Shown here piece after piece: positions 22,999-32,458 of a DNA stretch of 64,000 nucleotides (position 1 is its first letter; every line of letters starts with the position of its first letter). The notes beneath the pieces are model-generated. The model had not been told where the DNA came from and did not search any database. It saw only the letters and a list, made by a program, of their open reading frames with translations. Origin of the DNA: Streptomyces sp. CB02056 (GTDB lineage Bacteria > Actinomycetota > Actinomycetes > Streptomycetales > Streptomycetaceae); the NCBI RefSeq assembly GCF_001905545.1, contig NZ_LIPD01000009.1, positions 1 to 64,000 of the forward strand, written 5' to 3'. The position numbers were made by a program, and so were the translations under genes.

Positions 22999-23082
22999 GG
23001 GGCGCCCGGGGTGCGCCCTGACGCACGCGGGGTGCTCAGGGCGCCGGGCGGTCGGCGCGTCGGCGGGTCGGGCGCCGGGCGC

Positions 23083-24114
23083 TCAGGGTGTGGCCGGGTG
23101 GGCCGGGGCGAGCGGGGCGACGGCGGCGAAGCCCTCGATCACCGCGTCGTTGGCGTCCTTCTCGCCGATGGCGACCCGGATGCCCTGGCCGGGGTAGTAG
23201 CGCACGGCCACGCCCAGGCGCTCCAGCTCCGCGCGCAGCGGGAGCTGGTCGCCGGGGGCGTCGACCCACAGGAAGTTGGTGACGCTGGGCGCCACCGTCC
23301 AGCCGAGGCGCAGCAGTTCGGCCTCGGTGCGTTCCCGCTCCGCGGCGATCTCGGCGATCCGGCGCGCCATCTCGTCCTCGGCGCCGACGGCGGCGAGCAG
23401 GCCCGCCTCCTGGAGCCGGTTCACCGCGTACGGCACCTGGTGGTCCCGTACCCGCTGGGCCACGGACTCCTCCGCCAGCGCGTAGCCGATCCGCAGCGCG
23501 GCGATGCCGTGCGACTTGGACAGGGTGCGCAGCACCACGAGGTTCGGCCACTCGGCGATCCGGGCCGGCACGTCCGGGGCCTGCCAGCCCAGGGCGAAGT
23601 CGACGTACGCCTCGTCGAGCAGGATCAGCGCGGTGGCCGGCACCCGGCGGAAGAACTCCGTCAGCTCGGCCCAGGAGTAGACCGTGCCGGTCGGGTTGTG
23701 CGGGTTGCACAGCACGACGATCCGGGTGCGCCCGTCCATCCGCTCGGCCATCGCCGCCAGGTCGTGCCGGGCGTCGGGGCCGAGCGGGACCGGCCGGGCC
23801 TCGGCCCGGGCGATCTCGCAGAACAGCGGGTACGCGTCGAAGCAGGGCGCCGAGTGGACCACGTTGTCGCCGGGCTCGACCACCGCGTGGAAGAGGTCCA
23901 GCGCCACGCCCGCCGAGCCGTGGCCGACCACGACCTGGCCGGCCGGGACGTCCTGCCAGTCGGCGACGATCCCGGCGATCCGCTCCGGACGGAAGTCCGG
24001 GTAGCGGTGCAGGTCGGCACTGGCCTCGGCCAGCGCCGCCAGCACCGACGGCAGCGGCGGGTACGGGTGCTCGTTCTGTGCCAGCAGGTACCTGGCGTCC
24101 GACGGGCCGGCCAT
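23083..24114 (-). CDS. HisC-like PLP aminotransferase
   Basis: The 343-residue protein is related to histidinol-phosphate aminotransferase: NEHPYPP at the N-terminus, CNPHNPTGTVYS, LDEAYVDF and the PLP-binding Lys at about residue 200 in TLSKSHGIAALRIGYA. It overlaps the upstream methyltransferase gene by one base (TGATG). Such HisC-like enzymes in biosynthetic clusters transaminate unusual 2-oxo acids. Paired with an MppJ-like C-methyltransferase it most likely converts the methylated oxo acid (for example beta-methylphenylpyruvate) to the amino acid used by the NRPS. True histidine biosynthesis is unlikely, since no other his gene is present. Confidence 0.82.
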   Translation of the reverse strand: MAGPSDARYLLAQNEHPYPPLPSVLAALAEASADLHRYPDFRPERIAGIVADWQDVPAGQVVVGHGSAGVALDLFHAVVEPGDNVVHSAPCFDAYPLFCEIARAEARPVPLGPDARHDLAAMAERMDGRTRIVVLCNPHNPTGTVYSWAELTEFFRRVPATALILLDEAYVDFALGWQAPDVPARIAEWPNLVVLRTLSKSHGIAALRIGYALAEESVAQRVRDHQVPYAVNRLQEAGLLAAVGAEDEMARRIAEIAAERERTEAELLRLGWTVAPSVTNFLWVDAPGDQLPLRAELERLGVAVRYYPGQGIRVAIGEKDANDAVIEGFAAVAPLAPAHPATP

Positions 24115-25160
24115 CAGTCGGCCTGGAGGACGTAGAGCCAGGAGTGCGGGGTGGCCAGCGCCTCGACGCGGTCGATCCGCAGGCCGGCCTCGGTGAACAG
24201 CTCCTCGTAGGTGGCCTTGGTGTGCAGCGGGACGCCCATCATCGCGTGCGCCAGCTCGAAGCCCACCGAGAAGACCGGCTGGGCGCCGTCGGAGGTGCCC
24301 GGGTCGCGCAGCATGGTGTCGCCGAGGACGAAGGTGCGGGCCTTCGGGAAGGACTCCCGCATCCGGGTGAAGATCGAGGAGCGGGTGGCCGGGTCGGCCA
24401 GCAGGTCGTGCAGCAGGAAGAAGCTCATCACGGTGTCGACTTCGGCCACCTCGGCGGCCTCGGCGTCGTTGTCGATCTGGGTGCCGAGCAGGCCCAGCAC
24501 GTCCGCGCGGACGGCGGTGACCCGGTCCTGCATGCCGGCCTCGACGATGTCGCGGCGGGCGATGTCGGTGGCCGGGCGGCTGATGTCGATGCCCAGGCCC
24601 CGGGAGCCCTCGCGCTGCGAGACCACCCGGCGCACCCGGGCGGAGGTGCCCGAGCCCAGGTCGGCGATGTGCCGGAAGTCGATGCCGCTCAGCACGTCGG
24701 TGAGCTGGGCGGCGAACAGCGACTGGTCGCACTGGGCGGAGCCGAGGGCGACCATCGCCTCGTCGCGGAAGACGTCCGTGTCGTAGCGGTGGGTGCCGGC
24801 GCTCAGGTGGCCGGCGCGGCCGAACACGTCGTGGTAGCCGCCGACGGCCCAGGTGAAGTAGCCGCGCGCGGCGGCGATCTCCAGGCCCGCCTCGGTGGGC
24901 AGGTAGGCGTCGCCGTCGGCCTTGAGGTAGCCGTAGTCGGCGGCGGCGCGCAGCACGGCCTCGGTCCGGGCGGTGTCGCCGGCCTGGGCGGTGGCCTCGG
25001 CGGCCGAGAGCGGCTCGCCGCGCCCGATCGACTCCAGCAGGCCGATCCGGTCCAGCGCGAAGATCACGTTGGCGGCGATGAAGCCGTTGTACGCGTCGGT
25101 CGAGGTGATCGGCGACGGGGTGATGCCACGCCAGGTGTCGGGGATGGCCGCAGTGGTCAT
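24114..25160 (-). CDS. MppJ-like 2-oxo-acid C-methyltransferase
   Basis: The 348-residue protein has an N-terminal dimerisation domain and a SAM domain with DLGSGTSARVRRV (about residue 168). Two segments match the iron-binding region of MppJ, the phenylpyruvate beta-C-methyltransferase of mannopeptimycin biosynthesis: FFLLHDLL (about residue 250) and GFELAHAMMGVPL (about 303), each carrying the expected His ligand. Related enzymes methylate the beta carbon of other 2-oxo acids. The overlapping aminotransferase gene and the Phe-type last adenylation domain suggest that it makes beta-methylphenylpyruvate. Family sure; exact substrate inferred. Confidence 0.82.
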   Translation of the reverse strand: MTTAAIPDTWRGITPSPITSTDAYNGFIAANVIFALDRIGLLESIGRGEPLSAAEATAQAGDTARTEAVLRAAADYGYLKADGDAYLPTEAGLEIAAARGYFTWAVGGYHDVFGRAGHLSAGTHRYDTDVFRDEAMVALGSAQCDQSLFAAQLTDVLSGIDFRHIADLGSGTSARVRRVVSQREGSRGLGIDISRPATDIARRDIVEAGMQDRVTAVRADVLGLLGTQIDNDAEAAEVAEVDTVMSFFLLHDLLADPATRSSIFTRMRESFPKARTFVLGDTMLRDPGTSDGAQPVFSVGFELAHAMMGVPLHTKATYEELFTEAGLRIDRVEALATPHSWLYVLQAD

Positions 25161-25263
25161 GGTGGTGTCCGTTTCTCGGTGGGCGGACCGGGTGCGGTCC
25201 GCGTGGTGTGCGCAGGTCGGTCGCCTGCGGTCGGTAGGGGTCTGAAGTCGGTGTGTCAGGAGG

Positions 25264-28200
25264 TCAGGAGGTCAGGCGGGCGGCGAGCACCGGGCCGATG
25301 ACGGCGAGCGCCTCGGTGCCCGTCATCGCGCCGTGGGTGCTCGGCACCTCGTGGACGTCGAGCCGGCCGCCCAGGTGCGGGCGCCAGCTCTCCGGGTCGG
25401 GGGCGTCGGCCGGCCGGTCCTTGGCGGCGGTGAAGAACACCGCGTCGCCGTCGTAGCCGGGCAGCGGGAGCGCGTGGGACAGCTCGGCGTTGGCCTGGAA
25501 GACCGAGACCACCCGGGCCACCCCGGCGCCGCTGAGGCCGGCCAGCGGGCCCTCGCCGTCGCGGACGAGCGCGGCGTAGCCGTCCTCGTCGGCGGGCCAG
25601 GCGGTGACCTCCCCGGCCGGGTGGCCGAGCGAGTCGAGGATCACCGCGAGCTGCGCCGGGTCGTCCCGCCACTGCTCGGGCCCCGGCTCGCCGGTGCCCG
25701 GGTAGGCGTCCAGCAGCGCCAGCAGCCGGACCTCCTCGCCCTGGCGGCGCAGCAGCGCGGCGATCGCGTGGGCGACGGCCCCGCCGAACGACCAGCCGAG
25801 CAGGGCGTACGGGCCCTCGGGGCGGACGGCGCGGATCTGCGCGAGGTAGGTCCGGGCCAGCTCCTCGACCGAGGCCGGGTGCGCGGCCGGGTCGGCCAGG
25901 CCGGGGGCCTGGAGGCCGTAGATCGGCTGCTCGGCGTCGAGGTGGCGCAGCAGGCCGGTGTAGACCCAGCTGATGCCGGCGGCCGGGTGGACGCAGAACA
26001 GCGGCGGGCGCGAGCCGCGGGTGCGGATCGGCAGCAGGACGGGGAAGCTCTCGGCGGCCGGGCCCCGGGTGAGCCGCTCGGCCAGCCGGGCCACGGTCGG
26101 CGCCTCGAACAGCGTGCGGACGCCGACCTGGTCGCCCTCGCCGACCAGGTCGCGCAGGCCCGCGACCAGCCGGCTGGCCAGCAGCGAGTGCCCGCCCAGT
26201 TCGAAGAAGTTGTCGTCCACGCCGACCTTCTCCAGCCCGAGCAGGTCGGCGAACAGGCCGCAGAGCAGCTCCTCCTGGGGCGTCGCGGGCGCCCGCCCGG
26301 AGCCGAGCCAGGTGGTGTCGGGGGCCGGCAGGGCCTTGCGGTCGACCTTGCCGTTGGCGGTCAGCGGCAGGGCGTCCAGGGCGACGACCGCCGAGGGCAC
26401 CATGTAGTCCGGCAGGGACGCGCCGACGTGGGCCCGCAGTTCGGCCTGGTCGACCGTCCGCCCGGGGTGGGCGACGGCGTAGCCGACCAGCCGGCGGTCG
26501 CCCGGGCGGTCCTCCCGGACCAGCACGAACGCCTGGGCCAGGGCGGGGTGGCGGGCCAGCACGGCCTCGATCTCGCCGGGCTCGATCCGGAAACCGCGGA
26601 TCTTCACCTGGTGGTCGGTGCGGCCCAGGTACTCCAGGGTGCCGTCGGCCTGGCGGCGGACCAGGTCGCCCGAGCGGTACATCCGGCTGCCGGGGGCGCC
26701 GTACGGGTCGGCGACGAAGCGCTCGGCGCTCTGGCCGGGCCGGTTGAGGTAGCCGCGGGCCAGGCCGGCGCCCGCGATGTACAGCTCGCCCTCGACCCCG
26801 GCCGGGACGGGCTGGAGCGCGGCGTCCAGGACGTAGAGCCGGGTGTCCAGCACGGGCCGGCCCATCGGCGGGGCGATCCGGCCGGCGAGCGGTTCGCTCA
26901 TGCTGGCGCAGACGGTGGACTCGGTCGGGCCGTAGGCGTTGACCATCCGCAGCCGGGCCGACCAGTGCTCGACCAGGTCGGGCGGGCAGGCCTCGCCGGC
27001 CACCACCAGGGTGCCGCCCTCCGGCAGCGCGTCCGGGGCCAGGACGGCCAGCGCGGTCGGCGGCAGGGTCAGGTGGGTGACGCCCTGCTCGGCGATCAGC
27101 TCGGTCAGCGAGGGGCCGGGCAGCAGCTGGTCGGCGTCGCCGAGGACGGCCCGGGCGCCGGTGAGCAGCGCCATGCCCAGCTCCCAGACGGCCGCGTCGA
27201 AGGACGGCGAGGCGAACAGCAGCACCCGGCTGTCCGGGGTGACGGCCAGGCCCCGGCGCTGGCTCTCCACCATGGCGGCGAGGCCGGTGTGGGTGACCAC
27301 CACGCCCTTGGGGCGGCCGGTGGAGCCCGAGGTGTAGATGACGTACGCGGCCGAGTGCGGGGTGATCGCGGTGCCGGTGAGGTCGTGCGCCGGGTGGCCG
27401 GAGGCGTCCAGGTCCTCGATCAGCAGCCGCGGGACGGTGCTGTCGGCGAGCAGGCCGTCGGCCAGCGCCCGGCTGGTGAGGACCAGCGCGGGCCGGGCGT
27501 CGTCCAGCATGTAGGCGATCCGGTCGGCCGGGTAGCGCGGGTCCAGCGGCTGGAAGACCGCGCCGGCCTTGAGCACGGCGAGCTGGGCGACGATCAGCTC
27601 GATCGAGCGCTCCAGGGCGATCGCGACGAACCGCTCGGGGCCCGCGCCGTGCTCGATCAGCAGCCGGGCGAAGCGGTTGGCGCGCTCGTTCAGCTCGCCG
27701 TAGGTGACCTGCTCGGCGCCGAAGGAGAGCGCGACGGCCTCCGGGCGGGCGGCGGCCCGGGCCTCGAAGAGCGCCGGGAAGGTGCCGAGCGGGAGGTCCT
27801 CCCGGGTGTCGTTCCAGCCGGTGAGCAGCTGCTCGCGCTCCTCGGGCGCCAGCACCTCGACCCGGCCCACCGCGAGGTCCGGGTCGGCCAGCACCGCGCG
27901 CAGGGCGCGCTCGAAGCGGGCGGCCGTCGCCTCGGCGGTGGACCGGTCGAACAGGTCGACGGCGTACTCCACCGTCAGGCCCAGCCCGGCGGGCGCGCCG
28001 GCCGCGTCGAAGCTCTCGCTGAAGGCGAAGGTCAGGTCGAACTTGGCGAGGTCGGAGTCCAGTTGCTCGACCCGGCCGGGCAGGCCGTCGAGGCCGATCT
28101 CCCCGGCGTCGCCGCCGGAGGTCAGCATCACCTGGCAGAGCGGGTGGCGGGCGGTCGAGCGCACCGGGTTGAGCAGCTCGACCAGCCGCTCGAAGGGCAC

Positions 28201-31200
28201 GTCCTGGTGCTCGAAGGCGTCCAGGGTGGAGACCCGCACGCGCTCCACCAGCTCCCGGAAGCTCGGGTCGCCGGAGAGGTCGGTGCGCAGCACCAGGGTG
28301 TTGACGAAGAAGCCGACCAGGTCCTCCAGCGCCTCGTCGGTGCGGCCGGCCACCACGGTGCCGATCGGCAGGTCGGTGCCCGCGCCGATCCGGCCCAGGG
28401 TGGTGGCGAGCGCGGCCTGCATCACCATGAAGACGCTGGCCCGGCTCCGCTGCGCCAACTCGACCAGGGAGGCGTGGAGTCCGGCGTCCATCCGCAGCTC
28501 GACGGCGGCGCCGAGGCGGCTCGGGGCGGCGGTGCGGTGCCGGTCGAAGGGGAGCGTCAGCTCCTCCGGGAGGTCGGCCAGGGCGCGCTGCCAGTAGGCG
28601 AGTTGGTCGGTCAGCAGGGCGCTGGGCCGCTCGTCGGTGCCGAGCAGCTCGTGCTGCCAGAGGGTGTAGTCGGCGTACTGCACCGGCAGCGGCGCCCAGC
28701 CGGGGGCGGTGCCGGTGCGGCGGGCCCGGTACGCCTCGGCGAGGTCGCGCACCAGCGGGACCACGGACCAGCCGTCGGTGGCGATGTGGTGCATCAGCAC
28801 CAGCAGGACGTGCTCCTGGTGCGGCAGCGACAGCAGGGTGGCGCGGACCGGCAGGTCGCGGGCGAGGTCGAAGACCTGCGACCCGGCCTCGGCGAGGGCC
28901 GCCGCGAGCTCCTCCTCGGAGGCCACCGAGGCGGTGTGCAGCGGGAGTTCGGGGTGCTCCAGGAGCAGCTGGTGCGGTTGCCCGTCGGTGGTCGGGTAGA
29001 CGGTGCGGAGCACCTCGTGGCGCTCCAGCACGTCCGCCAGGGCCGACTGGAGGGCGGCGGCGTCGACCGGGCCGGTCAGCCGGAGGGCGCACGGGGTGTT
29101 GTAGAGGGCGCTCGGGCCCTCGAACTGGTCGATGAACCACAGGCGTTGCTGTGCGGGGGAGAGCGGGACGCGGTCGGGGCGCTCGGCCGGCCGCAGGGCC
29201 GGACGGGCGGCGCCCGGGGCGGGCAGCGCCTCGGCGAGCGCGGCCACGCTGGGGGCGTCGAACAGCGTGCGGACGGGCAGTTCGGTGCCGAGCGCGGTGC
29301 GGATGCGGCCGACCAGCTTGGTGGCGAGCAGCGAGTGGCCGCCCAGGTCGAAGAAGCTGTCGTCGATCCCGATCCGCTCCAACCCGAGGACGTCGGCGAA
29401 GAGTTCGCACAGGGCGCGCTCGGTGTCGGTGCGCGGGGCGCGGCCCTCGGCGCCGCCGGTCCAGTCCGGGGCGGGCAGGGCGCGGCGGTCCACCTTGCCG
29501 TTGGCCGTCACCGGGAGGGCGTCGAGGACGACCACGGCGGCCGGGAGCATGTAGCCGGGCAGGCTGTCGGCGACGGCGGCGCGCAGCTCGGCGGGAGTGC
29601 CGTCGCCGGTGGCGTACACCACCAGGCGCTTGTCGCCGGGCCGGTCCTCGCGGACCACGGCGAAGGCCTGGCCGACGCCCGGGAGGGCGGTGAACGCGCC
29701 CTCCACCTCGCCGAGTTCGATCCGGAAGCCGCGGATCTTGACCTGGTCGTCGGCCCGGCCGAGGAACTCCAGCACGCCGTCGGCGGTCCAGCGGACCAGG
29801 TCGCCGGTGCGGTACATCCGGGCGCCGGGCTCGCCGAACGGGCAGGCGACGAAGCGCTCGGAGGTCAGGCCGGGGCGGCCGACGTAGCCGCGGGCCAGGC
29901 CGGCCCCGGCGATGTACAGCTCGCCGGCCACACCGGCCGGGACGGGCTGGAGCGCGGTGTCCAGCACGTACAGCCCGGTGTTGTTCAGCGGGCGCCCGAT
30001 CGGCACCACGGCGGGGACGGGCTCGCCCGGGGCCATGGTGAAGGTGGTCTTGATGGCGGTGGTCTCGGTGGGGGCGTACACCGCGACCACGGAGGTGTCC
30101 GGGCAGGCCCGGTGGAGCCGGCGGACGGACTCCGGCGGGACGACGTCGCCGCCGGTCCACACCTGGCGGACGTTGCGGAAGGCGGCCGGGTCCTCGTCGG
30201 CCATCAGCCGCAGCAGGCCGGACGGGGCCTGGACCAGGGTCACCTCGTGGGTGGTGATGGTCTCGGCGAGGCGGCGGATGTCCAGCTCGCCGGGCTCGGC
30301 GAGCACGATCGCCCCGCCGGTGACCAGCGGCGCCCAGATCTCGGTGGTGGAGGCGTCGAAGGCGGTGGGCGAGTGCAGCAGCACCCGCTCGTGGTGGCCG
30401 GCCCGGAAGTGCGGGTTGCCCAGCAGGTCCACCGCGTTGCGGTGGGTGACGGCGACGCCCTTGGGCACCCCGGTCGAGCCCGAGGTGTACATCACGTAGA
30501 CGAGTTGGCCGGGCAGGACGGGCACGGCCGGGTCGCCCGCCGCGGGGGCCCCGGCGAGCAGCGCGTCGGTGACCTCGACGGTGGCGAAGCCCTCGGTGGC
30601 GAGCACCGGGTGGCCCTGGTGGGCGGGGTCGACGAGCAGCAGGGCGGTGCGGGTGTCGGCGAGGATGTGCTGGAGCCGGTCCAGCGGGTAGCGGTCGTCC
30701 AGCGGGACGTAGGTGCCGCCCGCCTTGGCGATCGCGAGGACGGCGGTGAGCAGCCCGGCGGAGCGCTCCATCAGCACCGCGACCGGCTGCTCGGTGGTCA
30801 GGCCGCGCTCCAGCAGCAGGGCGGCGAGCCGGTTGGCGCGGTCGTTCAGCTCCGCGTAGTCGAGCCGCTCGGTGCCGGAGACCAGGGCGAGGGCCCCGGG
30901 GGTGGCGGCGGCCTGGGCCTCGAACAGCCGGGGCAGGCTCTGCTCGGCGACCGGCGCGGCCGGCCCGTTCCAGCCGGTGAGCAGCTGCTCGCGCTCGGCC
31001 GGGGCGAGGATCTCGATGCCGCCGATCGGGGCGTCCGGGGCGGCCACGGCGGCGCGCAGGACGCGCACCAGCCGCTCGGCGAGGGAGACGGCGGTGGCGT
31101 GGTCGAAGAGGTCGGCCGCGTAGTCGACGGCGGCGCGCACGCCCAGGCAGGTGCCGTCGGCCGCGAGCCGCTCGACGAAGTTGAAGTTGAGGTCGAACTG

Positions 31201-32334
31201 GGCCTGCGCCTCGCCGACCTCGACCGGGGTGCCCGTCGCGGTGCCGAAGGCGAGGTCGCCGGCCTGCTCCGCGTTGAGCGTGACGACGGTCTGGAAGAGT
31301 GGGTGGCGGGCGGGGGTGCGGGTGGGGTTGAGGTGCTCGACCAGGCGCTCGAAGGGGATGTCCTGGTGGTCGTAGGCGTCCAGGTTCGCGCGCCGGACGC
31401 GGTCGAGCAGCTCGCGGAAGCTCGGGTCGCCGCTGGTGTCGGTGCGCAGCAGCAGGGTGTTGACGAAGAAGCCGACCAGGTCGTCCAGGGCCTCGTCGGT
31501 GCGGCCGGCCACGGGGGTGCCGAGCGGCAGGTCGGTGCCGGCGCCGAGGCGGGTGTAGAGGGTGGCGACCGCGGCCTGCAGCGCCATGAACAGGCTGGCG
31601 TGCCGGCCGGAGGCCAACTCGGTGAGCGCGCCGTGCAGTTCGGCGTCCAGCTCGAAGTCGGCGGCGCCGCCGCGGCGGCTCGGCCGGGCCGGGCGCGGCC
31701 GGTCGTAGGGGAGCGCCAGCTCCTCCGGAAGGTCGGACAACTCCTGGCGCCAGTGGGCGAGTTGCAGGGAGACGACGCTCTCCGGGTCGTCCTCCTCGCC
31801 GAGCAGCTCGCGCTGCCAGAGGGTGTAGTCGGCGTACTGCACCGGCAGCGGCTCCCATCGCGGCTCGGTGCCGGTGGTCCGGGCCCGGTACGCCTCGGCG
31901 AGGTCGCGGAAGAGCGGGGCGACCGACCAGCCGTCGCTGGCGATGTGGTGGGTGAGCAGCAGCAGGACGTGCTCGTCCGGCGCGGGCAGCGCGTACAGCC
32001 AGGCCCGCACGGGCAGGTCGGCGGCGAGGTCGAAGACCTGCCCGGCCGCCTCGTGCAGCAGCGCGGGCAGCTCGGCCTCGTCGGCCACCGGCACCCGGTG
32101 CAGGGTCGGGCGCCCCTCGGTGAGGATGTGCTGGTGGGGCTGGCCGTCGGTGGTGGGGAAGACGGTGCGCAGCACCTCGTGGCGGTCCACCACGTCCCCG
32201 AGCGCGCCTTCGAGGGCGGCGGCGTCGAGCCGGCCGGTCAGCCGGAGGGCGAACGGAGTGTTGTAGAGGGCGCTCGGGCCCTCGAACTGTTCGATGAACC
32301 AGAGCCGCTGCTGGGCGAACGACAACGGGATCAA
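25264..32334 (-). CDS. NRPS 2: C-A-T-C-A-T-TE (modules 4 and 5)
   Basis: The enzyme has 2356 residues. I chose a TTG start at 32334: GGAGG lies 6 bp upstream and the protein then begins IPLSFAQQRLWF, a typical N-terminus for a condensation domain. Approximate order: C4 1-430 (THHIASDGWS), A4 470-950 (YTSGSTGVPKG), T4 965-1030 (GGHSLL), C5 1045-1480 (MHHIATDGWS), A5 1530-2000, T5 2010-2080, TE 2100-2356 with GWSFGG (Ser about 2181). Hand-read A-domain codes are DATQWGVAIK for A4 (no match known to me) and DAWTVAAVCK for A5, the classical Phe code. The type I TE releases the pentapeptide by hydrolysis or cyclisation. Both condensation domains look like the L-to-L type. Confidence 0.92.
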   Translation of the reverse strand: MIPLSFAQQRLWFIEQFEGPSALYNTPFALRLTGRLDAAALEGALGDVVDRHEVLRTVFPTTDGQPHQHILTEGRPTLHRVPVADEAELPALLHEAAGQVFDLAADLPVRAWLYALPAPDEHVLLLLTHHIASDGWSVAPLFRDLAEAYRARTTGTEPRWEPLPVQYADYTLWQRELLGEEDDPESVVSLQLAHWRQELSDLPEELALPYDRPRPARPSRRGGAADFELDAELHGALTELASGRHASLFMALQAAVATLYTRLGAGTDLPLGTPVAGRTDEALDDLVGFFVNTLLLRTDTSGDPSFRELLDRVRRANLDAYDHQDIPFERLVEHLNPTRTPARHPLFQTVVTLNAEQAGDLAFGTATGTPVEVGEAQAQFDLNFNFVERLAADGTCLGVRAAVDYAADLFDHATAVSLAERLVRVLRAAVAAPDAPIGGIEILAPAEREQLLTGWNGPAAPVAEQSLPRLFEAQAAATPGALALVSGTERLDYAELNDRANRLAALLLERGLTTEQPVAVLMERSAGLLTAVLAIAKAGGTYVPLDDRYPLDRLQHILADTRTALLLVDPAHQGHPVLATEGFATVEVTDALLAGAPAAGDPAVPVLPGQLVYVMYTSGSTGVPKGVAVTHRNAVDLLGNPHFRAGHHERVLLHSPTAFDASTTEIWAPLVTGGAIVLAEPGELDIRRLAETITTHEVTLVQAPSGLLRLMADEDPAAFRNVRQVWTGGDVVPPESVRRLHRACPDTSVVAVYAPTETTAIKTTFTMAPGEPVPAVVPIGRPLNNTGLYVLDTALQPVPAGVAGELYIAGAGLARGYVGRPGLTSERFVACPFGEPGARMYRTGDLVRWTADGVLEFLGRADDQVKIRGFRIELGEVEGAFTALPGVGQAFAVVREDRPGDKRLVVYATGDGTPAELRAAVADSLPGYMLPAAVVVLDALPVTANGKVDRRALPAPDWTGGAEGRAPRTDTERALCELFADVLGLERIGIDDSFFDLGGHSLLATKLVGRIRTALGTELPVRTLFDAPSVAALAEALPAPGAARPALRPAERPDRVPLSPAQQRLWFIDQFEGPSALYNTPCALRLTGPVDAAALQSALADVLERHEVLRTVYPTTDGQPHQLLLEHPELPLHTASVASEEELAAALAEAGSQVFDLARDLPVRATLLSLPHQEHVLLVLMHHIATDGWSVVPLVRDLAEAYRARRTGTAPGWAPLPVQYADYTLWQHELLGTDERPSALLTDQLAYWQRALADLPEELTLPFDRHRTAAPSRLGAAVELRMDAGLHASLVELAQRSRASVFMVMQAALATTLGRIGAGTDLPIGTVVAGRTDEALEDLVGFFVNTLVLRTDLSGDPSFRELVERVRVSTLDAFEHQDVPFERLVELLNPVRSTARHPLCQVMLTSGGDAGEIGLDGLPGRVEQLDSDLAKFDLTFAFSESFDAAGAPAGLGLTVEYAVDLFDRSTAEATAARFERALRAVLADPDLAVGRVEVLAPEEREQLLTGWNDTREDLPLGTFPALFEARAAARPEAVALSFGAEQVTYGELNERANRFARLLIEHGAGPERFVAIALERSIELIVAQLAVLKAGAVFQPLDPRYPADRIAYMLDDARPALVLTSRALADGLLADSTVPRLLIEDLDASGHPAHDLTGTAITPHSAAYVIYTSGSTGRPKGVVVTHTGLAAMVESQRRGLAVTPDSRVLLFASPSFDAAVWELGMALLTGARAVLGDADQLLPGPSLTELIAEQGVTHLTLPPTALAVLAPDALPEGGTLVVAGEACPPDLVEHWSARLRMVNAYGPTESTVCASMSEPLAGRIAPPMGRPVLDTRLYVLDAALQPVPAGVEGELYIAGAGLARGYLNRPGQSAERFVADPYGAPGSRMYRSGDLVRRQADGTLEYLGRTDHQVKIRGFRIEPGEIEAVLARHPALAQAFVLVREDRPGDRRLVGYAVAHPGRTVDQAELRAHVGASLPDYMVPSAVVALDALPLTANGKVDRKALPAPDTTWLGSGRAPATPQEELLCGLFADLLGLEKVGVDDNFFELGGHSLLASRLVAGLRDLVGEGDQVGVRTLFEAPTVARLAERLTRGPAAESFPVLLPIRTRGSRPPLFCVHPAAGISWVYTGLLRHLDAEQPIYGLQAPGLADPAAHPASVEELARTYLAQIRAVRPEGPYALLGWSFGGAVAHAIAALLRRQGEEVRLLALLDAYPGTGEPGPEQWRDDPAQLAVILDSLGHPAGEVTAWPADEDGYAALVRDGEGPLAGLSGAGVARVVSVFQANAELSHALPLPGYDGDAVFFTAAKDRPADAPDPESWRPHLGGRLDVHEVPSTHGAMTGTEALAVIGPVLAARLTS

Positions 32335-32458
32335 GGTCTGCCTCCGACTGGCGACGTACGGCTGCTGTGGCTGGTGGGGCTGCGGTGCCCGGTGGTGCGG
32401 AGCGGTCGTGCGGCGGGGGCGGGCCGTGCCGGTGGCGCGGCCCGCGTCCTGCCGCGGG

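Noticed and set aside
22865..23026. 54-residue N-terminal extension of the second MFS exporter
   Set aside because: The extension is His/Pro/Arg-rich repeat translation; the ATG at 22864 has a clear GAAGGAA.
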